Assembly (NCBI RefSeq): GCF_032062135.1 | Contig: NC_092861.1 | Coordinates: 116,225,554 to 116,289,553, forward strand | Direction of reading: 5' to 3' | Length of the DNA: 64,000 nt | From: Pyxicephalus adspersus | Lineage: Eukaryota > Chordata > Amphibia > Anura > Pyxicephalidae | Shown here: positions 26,216-37,978 of the stretch, one piece after another | Numbering within the stretch: position 1 is the first letter of the stretch | How the letters are laid out: each line of letters begins with the position of its first letter | Position numbers and translations under genes: made by a program | Notes under the pieces: model-generated | Told to the model about the DNA's origin: nothing | What the model saw: the letters and a program-made list of their open reading frames with translations, nothing else | Databases searched by the model: none

Positions 26216-27492
26216 CGAGGGGGTGCTGAGAAGTTCCTGGCTTTGCCCCCTTCCAGATGAAGAAAAAAAAAAGAAAAATGAGTGTGGGGGTATATGACAG
26301 CCTCATATCTTAGTATGTAAGTGTGCAAATATCAGGTCCTTGCGATTCTTATAACTGTTTTTTCTTTTAGTGAGAAGCTGTGATGGCAGAGGCACAAGCA
26401 AGTTTCACGTCGTTGGAGTTATGGGCCATCATGAAGTTTTTGTCTCTCCAGGTAAAATCAGCAAAGGACATTCACACTGATGTCACAAACACTGGGGGAG
26501 AAGTGTCCTTCCTACAGCACTGTCAAAACATTGATATCTCATTTCAAGACTGGGAATTTCACCATTGAGGATGAGCCCCGCAGTGGGCGCTCCCCAACCT
26601 CAACTGACCCGGTAACCTGTGATACTGTCCATGAGCTGATTTATGAGGACTGGCGAGTAGCCGCAAAAAAAGATAGCCCAGATACTGGACATCTCAGGGG
26701 AGCGGTTTGTTATCACCACTTTCCTAGACATGTGCCAGCTTTCAGCGAAGTGGGTGCCGAAATGTTTGAACAGTGATCAGAAGAAGGAAGCAGAAGCATC
26801 CAAAGCCGTTTTGGCCCATTTTGAAGCTGCACAAGACTTTTTGGCTAAGTTAATGACTGAGGATGAAACCTGGCTCCACATCTATGATCCTGAAACCAAG
26901 GAACAGTCAAAGGAATGGCGCCACAGCGGTTCCCTGCAGCCAAAGAAGTTCCGAACCCAGGAAATCGGCCAAAAAAAAATGGCGTCCATTTTCTGGGACA
27001 AAGATGGTGTACTACCTATCTCAGGGCTCTAGTATTACTAGAAAGTATTATGCTAACCTCCTGGACCAGCTGAAGGAGGCAATTAAGATGAAATGCCGTG
27101 GAAAGTTGACCAAAGGGATCCTTTTTTGCAGAACAATGCACCTGCGCAGACATCCAACTTTGTGGCTGCCAAACTGAACACCCTGGGTTTCCAATTGGTC
27201 CATAATCCCCCCTACTCACCTGACCTGGCCCCTTCGGACTAATATATGTTACTGATTTTGAAGAAACACCTGAAGAGGCAACGTTTTGAGGACATTTCTG
27301 GCGTTAAAGATGCTGCTGAGAGTTGGTTTGCGGCCCAACCAAAGGATTTTTATTTGAACGATCTAGAAAAGCTGCGACTACTCTGTACCAAGTGCATCAG
27401 TCTCAGGGGGAATATGTTAAATAAATGTGTTATTTCACAACTCTGGCTCTCTTCTTTCTGGGCAAAGCCAGGAACTTCTCAGCACCCCCTCT
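26216..27492 (+). mobile_element. Full-length mariner element, transposase broken
   Basis: A 1277-bp mariner-family transposon. Perfect 32-bp inverted termini at 26217-26248 and 27460-27491 (starting GAGGGGGTGCTGAGAAG), flanked by TA at 26214-26215 and 27493-27494. The transposase starts near 26383. Recognisable blocks are KSAKDIHT, EDEPRSGRSP, KWVPKCLNSDQ, MTEDETWLHIYDPETK, MASIFWDKDGV and PPYSPDLAPSD, spread over three frames, so at least four frameshifts plus a stop after APSD. In the DDD triad the first and third Asp remain; the codon of the second is AAC (Asn) at 27132. It cannot make active enzyme. Confidence 0.93.
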
Positions 27493-27625
27493 TATTTTCC
27501 TGCACTGGTTTCAATGCATATTTATAGGTATTTTAAAAGTTTTGAATAGTTTAGAGGTCTCCTGGGAGAGATTAACCTCTAGTGCCGGGTATTTAACGGG
27601 ACTGTTCTCATGAATACAACCGCGA

Positions 27626-27728
27626 TAATCCTTCTCCCAGTGAGAGATCCCCGGGCACTACAGGTTAGGATGAGCTTGCCCTCATTCTGACCTGTAGTGC
27701 CTGGGGATCGCTCAGTGACAGGAGGATT
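27626..27728. repeat. Strong hairpin (48-bp arms) in a hAT-like relic
   Basis: Arms 27626-27674 and 27681-27728 are about 85% complementary around a 6-nt loop; core words GAGATCCCCGGGCACTACAG and CTGTAGTGCCTGGGGATC. The block continues to about 27832, where the complement reads TAGGGATGAGCGGAAATG, a typical transposon end. The left boundary was not found. Confidence 0.7.
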
Positions 27729-28085
27729 CCCACGGCTGAATTTATGAATTCAGCAGTGATAATCCTCCTATAGTGTTTTCCGACGGTTTCGCGAAATTTA
27801 TCAGAACTTCGAGGACATTTCCGCTCATCCCTATTCAGGACTAAAAAGATATGTTTTGCCAAAAAATACATTTTTAATAAGGCTTTTCAAACAAACTCAT
27901 TCGTTTTTCGGTTGAACTGTATCAAATGATCCTTTTCCGTAGGGCAGCCATTTCAATGGAAATGGCTGTTGTTTTTAAATGGCTGCTCCATGAAAATAGA
28001 ACATTTGATACCGTTTTCCTTACCTTAATCCATGCTTGTCTTTGGTCCAAACATTGAGTTATCGGATACATTACTATCTACATAT

Positions 28086-28113
28086 CCTGAAGAAGCAAGT
28101 ATTGCGAAACGCA
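28086..28113 (+). repeat. GAAGC...GAAACRC motif copy
   Basis: CCTGAAGAAGCAAGTATTG then CGAAACGCAT. Confidence 0.65.
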
Positions 28114-28269
28114 TAAGATCTAAACTTGTGTATCATTTTAACTGTATAGTGAGTATCTATTTTTGGATCCTCATTAGAATTAATGTATATCAGCAAATAT
28201 ATTGAAATTTTTGTTCCTCATTGTATATGAGACAAAAAAAAAACTGTTATTATTTGGTGCTATTTTTCT

Positions 28270-28960
28270 CACGGTTCCATTTGGCAGGGTGGTGGACCCT
28301 CCATGTCACCATTCCACTGGGTAGAGACATGCAGATGGCACAAAGTCTAAGCAATAACTTGGTCTTCTCCAGAGCCTCTAGAGGTGAGGATCTTGTGCTG
28401 TGAGCTGCTGCCAGGTTGCGGCCCCTGTGCCTGCCAAAGCAGGTGACTGCTGACTAGCAGGAACAAAGCATGGTGCCGGAGTGAGAGCCAGAGAATAGTC
28501 AGACAAGCCAAAGGTCAGGGCAGGCAACAGTCTGAGGTCAAGCCGGGGTCAGTACATGAGAAAATCAGGAACAGAAGACATAGACTAGAACAGCGGGAAC
28601 CTGGGAACAGAACCAAAATGAACTCCTTGTCTATGCGACTTCCTGATAAAGGGGATGTCATGTGATGATTAGGAGTCATGTGAGCCACAGACTCCAAACC
28701 CACCAGCAGAGGGAGTGCTTTTGAAGAGACATTCATAGGTGTTGTTCACATGCCTGCTAGCAGATAGAGAACACTCTAGTTCTTTGAGGTAAAGGGGCAG
28801 CTGATAGAGAGTCGTGTGACCTGGACCAAGCAGTAAGCAAAGACTAGGATCCTGAAGCAGAGTTGGTGCTGGCAGCAGGCAAGTTCAAGGTGAGTGCGCC
28901 TGAAAGAGGCACAGATCCTCTGAACTTGCAGGGATCTGTGATTTTGGTATTAACCAGAAG
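28270..28960. repeat. Probable unclassified interspersed repeat
   Basis: Base composition shifts to about 50% GC with words such as AGCCAGAGAATAGTCAGACA and GTCTGAGGTCAAGCCGGGG. These remind me of long-terminal-repeat or related retroelement non-coding regions in frogs. I see no protein, terminal repeat pair or primer site to prove it. Confidence 0.3.
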
Positions 28961-30324
28961 ACCCCTCTTTTAAATAGACCAAGTCTAGGTCCATCTATCT
29001 CTCATTTTCTTTTCTTGAACAAAATATAAAGATTGACAAAGAGAAGTACATAGCTGAAATTTTGTCATTAGCCTATTTGATGCACAAAGATCACTTTACT
29101 CAGTTATTAGTTATTTCATTGGATAGTGGAGTGGGTACAGGTGCAGAATTGCTGTAAGCATAGCTGTTCTATAAACCACATGGTACTGTAGTGCCTAATT
29201 ATTTTGTTCTATAAAATATTTAATATATGTGTTTGCAGAAGAAAAACAAATAATATAAACCTTTTAACCTAAGCTGTAGAATGAAACGCAATTCCACAGC
29301 AAAGAAATGGTAACATTATGAATAAATATATAATGTAGAAAATATAAGGCGTTTACTTAATTTCAATTAATTCTGGTTGCTTTGGAAATTTCTATATCAA
29401 ACGTGTAGATATTAAAACATACAATACCAAAGACATGGAAGAAAGCCATTACTCAGATCACTTATACTCTGTAATGCATAGTGCACATTTTATGTGTGTT
29501 TGAGATGTCTGATACAAATACACTCAGATAAATAGAATCTGGTATAATAGCCCCATTCTACATTCTATTCATTTTATTTGGACACTGCACTTATTCAACC
29601 CATCGGCAGGAGCAACAATTACCAAATTAAATCTGTATGTTGGTCAGAATTGGCATGTTATTGACGTATTGAATGAAGTAGGTCCATGTGACAAATATTT
29701 ATTTTTTTGATTTAGCGGAAGGCTAGAACTACCGTCTGTTTTGTATAGCTCCTAGTATTCTAGTTGTGCATTTGCCCCATTTCCTGTCTAGAGAAACCAT
29801 TGTCATTGGTATAGTAAGGGAGGTGAGATCTCTCCACAACGCTGTGGACAGCAGTATCCTTCTTCACTATCCATTTTGCAGGAAAAAAATATCTATCTCT
29901 AATATTAATCTCTAATAATATGCCATGATTGCCATGATAAAAAGGGTGGCACTAAAAAAAAAGCAAAGGAATCAAGCAAAATAAAGAGATTAAACAAGAT
30001 AAACAAAACAGTCCAGGATCTTCACATCTTTTGATCCTGCATACTATCCTTGACATGTCAATAGTGTGAATGCTCTCACCAGAAATGTCTGACTGATCAC
30101 AAATGCCGGTCAATAAACACATGAATAGCTCCCATGGTCTTACGCAGAGTAAATCCAATAAATGTTCTAATTCCACAGGTAATAATCTACAGGTAGAAAT
30201 CACCTACAGCCAGTTCCACACTCCAAATGGATGGCACAGCGGTATGTGGTTCCTTGTGGGTATGTAAAACCAGGATCTACAGGAGCACAGAAGTAGCCCA
30301 AAGTGTCCTTCTCTCAATAGGTAA
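28961..30324. other. Intergenic, nothing recognisable
   Basis: AT-rich, no coding or repeat structure that I can support. Confidence 0.55.
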
Positions 30325-30510
30325 ATTATTATTATTATTATTATTAATAATAATAATAATAATATTAATAATACACAGAATTTATATAGCACCAACATAT
30401 TACGCAGGGCTGTACATTAATTAGGGATTGCAAAATGGCAGACAGGAACAGACAGTGACACAGGAGGAGCAGAGGACCCTGGCCAGAAGAGCTTACAATC
30501 TAGGAGGTGG
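30325..30510 (-). mobile_element. L2 LINE 3' tail with (ATT)n/(AAT)n head
   Basis: Antisense LINE tail: AATTTATATAGCACCAACAT, TACGCAGGGCTGTACATTAA, then AGAAGAGCTTACAATCTAGG. It begins with (ATT)n followed directly by (AAT)n (30325-30374), which can fold back on itself. A tail of this form normally carries one repeat orientation only. Confidence 0.8.
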
Positions 30511-30526
30511 AGAAAGCCTCACACAA

Positions 30527-30746
30527 TGGCCCTGATTTATTAAAGCTCTCCAAGGCTGGAGAGGATACACTTTCATCAGTGAAGCTGGGTGATTTAGCAA
30601 ACCTGGAATGGATTTCTTCAAAGCCATTTGCTAGGAAATGGTTTTGAATCCTGGACCAGATCCATTCCAAGTTTGTTGGATCACCCAGGTTCACTGATGA
30701 AAGTGTATCCTTTCCAGCTTTGGAGAGCTTTATTAAATCGGGCCCA
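30527..30746. mobile_element. Palindromic fold-back MITE, copy 1
   Basis: Almost the entire element is one inverted repeat: CCCTGATTTATTAAAGCTCT, then CCAAGGCTGGAGAGGATACA on the left, mirrored on the right by TGTATCC...GGAGAGCTTTATTAAATCGG. About 220 bp, no coding capacity. The least decayed member in the window. Confidence 0.85.
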
Positions 30747-32903
30747 TAAGGAGGGGTGATAGGAAGTGGTGGGAAATAGTGAGGGTTTTAAAAGGCAGAA
30801 GAAGACCGGTAGGCAAATCACCACAGAATACCAAGATGATGATGATAACATGATTCCATTACATATTATCTTTAAACTATATATAACTAGGTATGTTATT
30901 ATTGGAGCAACAGTTAGAAACTTATAAGGAATAGGCCCCTAAGTATCAAGAGGAACATATACAATATTCACAATATGTAATGCTGGAGGGGCTTGTCAGA
31001 TTCTGGAGAGATAAAGGAGTAAATGATAGTTATAAAAACTGACGACAGGTGTGACTGGGGACTAAAAAAATGGTGCAAAAGAAAGTATGAGACAGGTTGC
31101 CACCTGGCCAGTATTTTACTAGCCATGGCAGTAAAATGGGATTTGATGCAATTACTATTATATGTAAAGAGATAAAAAAAGCTAGTATTGTTTTTATAGA
31201 AAAGATGGTAACTTTGGACATACAAAAGATCTGCTTGGAGGCAAAAGTTGTTCATCAATAGATAGTGACAGATTGGGGAAATATTACATGGGGCTAATAG
31301 AATTTAATTTAATTACAAATGAATTGTCCCCCTAAACACAACAGCATATGGCCCTATGTCCACAGGTTGGGCATCATAAAATTAAAGCACGGTAAAGAGT
31401 AATAAATTTGTTGGTTGCTATTGATCCTAAAGTTTTTAGTTGCCTTGTTGGTATGCTGACTAATTGGCTACAGTATTTGGTGCATGACTGACAATACAAA
31501 CTTGGGGAACATAAAGTTCACAGTAGCCTTCAAGTTGCAGTGCGGTTACTGCTTCCCCATGCTAATGAAGAGCTACTTTGGGGGAGATGCAACATGTAGC
31601 TTTTTCCAGCAGCAGACCCATAGAGAATGAATGTCAAATACCACCATCAGCTGAAACACAAGGCAGTAGGGCTAAGATACTAGCCCTACTAGTGGAATAT
31701 CAGCAAAGCTTTCTGATAGCAGTACTACATATACTCCACAAGGTGGCAGCCATGTACTCCATGCAGGAGAAAACATAAACTGCAACAAACAATAAAACAA
31801 AACAATGAATTGATTGAAAAAAAAATAGTAATTGCTTAGCGGACAAAATATCAATTATAAAAATAGCAAAATTACAAAAAAATTTAGGTAAATAAACCTA
31901 ATCAAACGGAATAGAAAAAACTATTTCAATTGTAGCAACAACTGCCCTACTAATTGTAACACCTTTGGTTTTCACAAATGAATATAATACAATATATTTG
32001 CGTCATGGATTTAGCATATATTTTTGGATGGCATTAACAAAATGACCACAAATGCCAGATCACAGGGGTATTGAATTGTTCTTCATAAAAGTATATTAAC
32101 AAATAAATACAATAACCAAATAATAGTCAGCTACATGCACAGCCTATATATGGGACCTGTTTACCTTGCCAGTGACTTTGTAATTTTGTAACTCTCAGCA
32201 AGCTCTGCCAGTCAGAACAACTTTTTACCCACACCATAAATAAAAAATTGGGGGATGAACAGTTAATGTGCTGTGTTTGTCACTCAGAGTTGGAAAAGTC
32301 ATTTTTAAATTTCAAATATAATCTAATCTTGAGAAATTATTCTGCACTTTTATGTATTTTGTTTACACCTTGCATATATGTTCCATAATATTATGCTGCC
32401 ATCTACAGTCCTTGGCTAGAATTTTTACAAGCTGTAACATTACCTACTAATTTGGGGTGAGCAAAACTGAAAACTAGGATTTGAGCTGGAGCTGCCCAAA
32501 CATACCAAACTTTCAGATTTTCAACTACTTATTGTTTAGTTTTTATATATAGAGCTTGATATTCATATTGGACCTATATTTCCTATAATAAGAGAGAGGA
32601 AAATGCATAACTCCAATTGCTTAATCAGTGTATTGTTTGCCAAACCCAGAGGTAATATATCATAAACAGGAAGACAAAGAGAAAAGTCTGGGGTTTTTAG
32701 TGGCTTTACTTCAAAATATATTAATTTAAAATTCTTATGTTCCATATGAAAAGGTAAAACAATAATATACAATGATAATACTTTGAACATGTATTATAAG
32801 GTTGGCACTTCTGTGCAAAAACACAGAGAAAAATGCCAGGTGTACTATACAAAGGCCACCTGACTGGATATTTTTTGTGTAAATGATAATTGTCTCAATT
32901 CCG

Positions 32904-32932
32904 CCGCGTTTCGCCCACTGGCTTCCTCAGGG
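32904..32932 (-). repeat. GAAGC...GAAACRC motif copy
   Basis: The complement reads CCCTGAGGAAGCCAGTGGG then CGAAACGCGG. With 43816, one of the two best-preserved copies. Confidence 0.7.
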
Positions 32933-33315
32933 AACATGTAGAGACCTTTCAAATGACTGTATAACAAGTCCTGTTTTTGATATTTCCTAATGTAATGTAG
33001 ACTGACCCAGATTTCAATCACTAGATCACTCAAAGGCAAAAACCTTCTTCTTAAATAACACTTTTGGTATGCAGAACATTTCCTTGATTTACTGGTGCTA
33101 AAATGAATTACTTTACTGTGACTTAAGCTGAACTTAAGCTGTGAAGAGGTTTTGCGCACTATATGTCAGTAACACATAGAACCTACTAGAAGAAAATGTC
33201 AACTGCTACCTTGTTCTGGTTTATAGATCTAGTCATTAAGTTGCCTCCGGCCATTTTGCTATTCTAGGTTACATCCTTTATTTGCTATGGTGAAATTTGG
33301 CTCTGACTTTAACAT

Positions 33316-33529
33316 TTGGTCTGATTTACAAAAAAAACTCCCCAAGATTGGAGGGCCTGTGTGATCCAGCAAACCTGCAATGGATTGAAAACATTTGCCA
33401 ACTAACATCAAATGATTTTTAAGAAATCCATTCCAGGTTTGTTGGCTCACCTAGGTTCTCATGATGGTGTATCTTCTATCTACCTTCTGTCTATCTATCC
33501 TGGAGAGCTTTAATAAAGCATAACCATTG
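33316..33529. mobile_element. Palindromic fold-back MITE, copy 2
   Basis: Same family as 30527-30746 but diverged: GGTCTGATTTACAAAAA on the left and GGAGAGCTTTAATAAAGC on the right. The right arm has gained a TCTATC-rich stretch (33470-33500). Confidence 0.75.
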
Positions 33530-33706
33530 TGTAAATATGTTTGCATATGAGATCACTGTAATACTTAAATCAGAATGATCATCTCTTCTATACACAGTCA
33601 CATTGCTTGCACTGGACCTGAGCATTTCTTACTTTCCTATTATCATACAATATATATGATTTTACATTGGTTTTGCCTGGTCCTGGGCTAACCAATAAAT
33701 AAATGT

Positions 33707-33835
33707 CACCCTAATCTGTGTTGTGACCCCCATTTGAGGAGACCGTTGTCACCCAAATTTGTGTTGTTACTCCCATTTGTGGAGCCCATTCCCACCCTAA
33801 TCGGTGTTGTAACTCCCTTCTGTGGTACCCAGTGA
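33707..33835. repeat. Tandem repeat, 43 bp x 3
   Basis: Three units starting CACCCTAATC at 33707, 33750 and 33793, each reading ...TGTTGT.ACTCCCATTTGTGG. About 75-80% identity between units. The minus-strand open frame across it (33711-33902) just follows the repeat. Confidence 0.85.
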
Positions 33836-33989
33836 CCCCAATAAAAAACCTTTCATACAGGTGTGAAGTCGCCCTGCTGATAAGCTGACACCCCTCCCCC
33901 AACCCGCATCTGCCAGGTTTACATCATCCAAATATTCATGTTGAAAATGGGAGTTTTGGTCAGCTTTCAAGAGGAAGTAAAGTCAAACC

Positions 33990-34375
33990 TCACCCAAAAC
34001 AAAAAAAAAATATATACTTACCTTCAATCGTGCAGAGCAGTCGATCGGCTTGGAGGTCTCTTCCATCGCATCTCGCGTCGTCCCGGCATCCGTAATCAGG
34101 CCAGTGCGCCGGGCGCCACTATCTTCTCCTCTCCTTCCGGGTTTTTCTTACTACATCACCCAAAACAAGCGCGACATCGGGTGTCGATCTTACTGCGCAT
34201 GCCTAGGCGATTGAGAATTAGCGGGCGGTGCTGCACCCTTTTTTTTTTTTTTTTTTAAAAAAGGTGGTTCAACTTAAAAAAAAAAAAACAGACAGAATTT
34301 TTACTTAACATAAAAGGATTATCTACCCTTTTATGTAAAGTGAAAATTCTGAGTTTAGGTACGCTTTAAGTTAGG
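33990..34375. repeat. CG-rich interspersed repeat, unclassified
   Basis: A CpG-rich core (34025-34230: TCGATCGG, GCGCCGGGCGCC, TGCGCATGCC) flanked by A/T-rich tails. It ends GAGTTTAGGTACGCTTTAAG. A region at about 2300-2600 has similar style (CTTACC start, CTGCGCATGCCCAAGATC). Likely a transposon-derived repeat; class unknown. The open frame at 33938-34258 is a by-product. Confidence 0.4.
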
Positions 34376-37300
34376 GTAGCCCATTGAATAAACAACCTAC
34401 TGAACACACAAAAATCGTGCATGTCACGTGTTTGAAAGCACAATGTACCATAACCCTTAGCAATGTTTTCCCAGGGTGCCTTGTGCATAGCTGTGTGTTA
34501 CATTAATAAATAGCGCTAGTGGGAGCAGCCAATAGGAGGGCATTGTAGATATATCCTTCCATTTTCCTTTTAAGTTTATATGATATGAAGGGAAATGACA
34601 AAGAAAAATACCTGACAAGAGTTTTCAGAAAAGTTTTAGATTTATGTGAACTAGAATGGATTCACTGAATAACTGACCTGTACTTTCCACTTTTCTTATC
34701 CCTAATCTATATCTTATATTTTACAACTTTTTTTAGTTGTTAACAGAATCGTGGATTTGTAGATCTGTAGTAAAAGTCCTTTCCAAAATCTTCAATGACA
34801 ATCCTGTGATCCTCTGATATCTGATTCACATCAGTTACATCCGGCACCTTAATACTAGTGATCTTGCTGGCCCTTCTAACTCGTTTTCCTACCTTTTTTC
34901 CTAGAGAGTTTTGTCTCTTTAATATTATCTAGTACATTATATGTGCACTTTACAAGTAACAAAGCAAGTTCAGTCATCATTTTGTATTTTTATCAGTCAA
35001 ATAAAATATATCTACTGTAGCATCTTGATGGAAACAATTGTGGGGTTTAGAAGCTAAGTACATATTTTTGAGTCTTATAAGTGCATAAAGAATTTTAGGC
35101 TTCCTGTAATACATTTTTAGAACAGGCAACACCAATGTGAAAGCTATGGTATTTTGAAAAAAATAATTACTTGCCTTTAAAGTGTAGTTGAAATCCCTGA
35201 GCCTTATATGTCCAGAAAGAATTTGTTCCTGTCAACTCCTGTGTTTTCTTCTAACATTTTCACAGAAGTCATCAGACTCAAAATTCCAAAGTTTAGATAT
35301 GGTTGTAAGAGGAATTTTTTCTTATCCTATTGATTTATTTTTCTTGAACAGTCAACTCCAACATGGATTTTGTAGCATTTTGATGAAAATAATTACTGGC
35401 CTAGAAAATCTAGGTACTACAAAGTTAAATTTAGCAGGGCAAAAGGAAAAATCTGAACAGGGTTAATGAAAAGTGTTGGATGCATTCTGGCTATGATCTA
35501 TGCTGTCTCTTGGTATATTGATCATACATTGATGCAATGTCACTAAAGTTAGAATGCAGACTGCCTTATTATTTTCTAATTTTATACTGTATTCATATTT
35601 TTTATTATTTGGACATACCACATGAGGAATGCAAAAAAACGCAGAAATCCATGTACCCAAAAACGGACCACTAAGTATCTACAGCACAGGTGTCTATCTG
35701 CAGAGAGAGTGACATACAGGCCAGCTTTTTTTTTTATAATCATAGGTATTTTTTTACTCTATGTTAACCATAACATAAAATTTAATTTACTTGCTGTCTG
35801 AGAACATAATAATATATGTGTGGATCCTGGCAGTCCAAGACAAAAGTTGGACACCCCACTCTATTGAGGCTATACCATTGCTGATTGGCTAGCACAGAGA
35901 GTAAGAAGACATCAGTTCAACTTACAGTGCATCAACTGGACCCTTGGGGAACCTATAATATGTATATACCATATATATATAACAGGAAGTGGTACCTAGG
36001 TGTCTAAGTGGCTGATTTTACCTAACTAGCCTTCATAGGCCAGTTATTAGTATTCAGGTGGATGAAGGTTGGAAGGATAACAGCATTACATGGAGTGAAT
36101 TGAACAATGTTTCTTTTTGCACTGACAAGTGGTTTCCGTGTATGCAGAATGGGTGGTGTGCTGGGTCCTCTGACATTAATAATGAACGCATGGGGAAGAG
36201 TGAACATTTTGACTATGGCCAGTGGTATTCTTCTCCTTGAAACATTTAAATGGTTTGTTCACTAAATGTGGACCTTTAGATGAAATTTTATCAATTACTT
36301 TTTAATTCATACAAATCTGCAACTGGACTGTTTATCTTGACTTTGTAACTTCCAATACATTGCTATTGTCATATACCACATGAAATTTTTTTATGACCCA
36401 CAAATCATTTACAATTAAGTATAACAGATATCCTTGAATGATTCCTATTTTGTAAAGCTTTTTTAATGATATCCTATTCACGAAAACTAAAGTCCTCAAG
36501 CAGTTAATGTAAAATTATTACTACAGTTATAAAATTCTGTAAAGTACTTTTTGTCAAATTATCACAGAAGTCTAATACATATCTTTCATATTCAAATGAA
36601 AACATAAAGACATATAGCCTTGGGGATAAAATAAAATGATAAAATATTTGCTTGATCATTTCTACTAATAAATATAATAGGATTTTCTTTCTGGGCTCAA
36701 TAAAGTGCACAAGGCTTTCTTCAAAAGCTGGACAGTTTTGAAACAGATGTTCACTCCCCTTGTTATTCATTCTTCGAAGATCAAAGAGCCTTTTTAGATC
36801 AACGGACTCATCAAATATGAGAGGAATGATTCAAAAGACCTTAGAAATTGCTGTAACTAAGGCCTTTGTTTTGTAGCAGTGTGCAGAAATATGTAACTTC
36901 AGCTATATCATTTAGCTTATTTAAAAAGAAATATCAGCCTGGATGTCAAGAAAGAAACATTGTAAAGAGTTTGGCAAACTTCATCTTGGTGCAAATACAG
37001 GCTGACTCTTCCTAACTGGTAAGATAAATGTGAACAATAATGTCTATATTGCCAATTGATTATAATTTGAATATTTAATAAATTAGAGCATTTTGTATTT
37101 AGAAGCAACATTGTCTGTTGATTAAGATGGAGTACATTAACTTTAACATTAACATTAACCCAAATAAGAAGAAGGAAGTAATATATAATGCAATATATAA
37201 TGCAGTATATATACAGTTAAGTGAAAAAACATATTTGACACAAGTATTAGATTTTCATGTGTACAATACTACAGGTTATGGCAAACCATCATATACTTGC

Positions 37301-37674
37301 ATAGAAGTACAGAGAAAATTTACCTTATTAATCATTTTATCAACAAAAAATTTAATAGATGTAATGGTGTACTGTGGTAAAAGGAAACTAGTTTTGCCCC
37401 CTTTAGCAGAAATTACATCTTATGGAGATATTGCATAACTGCCTACCAGTTTCTGGGATAAACTTTCTTACAACCACAGAGATACTGGGTCTATGTTTAG
37501 TATCACATCCCTTAATCATGCAAAAACACTATATAAATCTGTGGGACTTTAAAGGAACAATGTAAAAGTAAGGTCAATTAAAAAACACTAAAACAATTAA
37601 AAAAAAAACACAATATATAGATCTTGCAATGTCAAACAATCCTTTGACCAATTGTTTTACAAAAAAAGTATCTA
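34376..37674. other. Intergenic, nothing recognisable
   Basis: AT-rich with only short by-chance open frames (for example 36058-36240 and 37118-37438). Confidence 0.55.
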
Positions 37675-37978
37675 TTCTCAATGCATTTCGCTAGTATAGC
37701 TTCTTCAGGAGAAACACCAATGGTAGTATGGTCTATAATAGAAAATAAAGCTCATTATATTATTTATTTATTATGTATACAACCATAATAATATTTTACT
37801 GTATTACATTCTAAAACCATGACTTCCAATAAACTGCACATATATACCATCAACACATTACTGATTGTGTTGAATGTAAGTTGAAAAGTAATGTGTTGAT
37901 GGCTGTATTTTATATTATAGACTATACTACCATTGGTGTTTCTCTTAAAGAAGCTATACTAGTGAAATGCATTGAGGA
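37675..37978. repeat. Long inverted repeat, 65-bp arms
   Basis: Left arm 37675-37740 and right arm 37912-37978 are about 90% complementary: CAATGCATTTCRCTAGTATA, AGCTTCTT, GAGAAACACCAATGGTAGTA. The roughly 170-bp spacer is AT-rich and holds a second pair, CATCAACACATTAC (37848 onward) and GTAATGTGTTGATG (37888 onward). A fold-back insertion or a head-to-head duplication. Confidence 0.75.
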
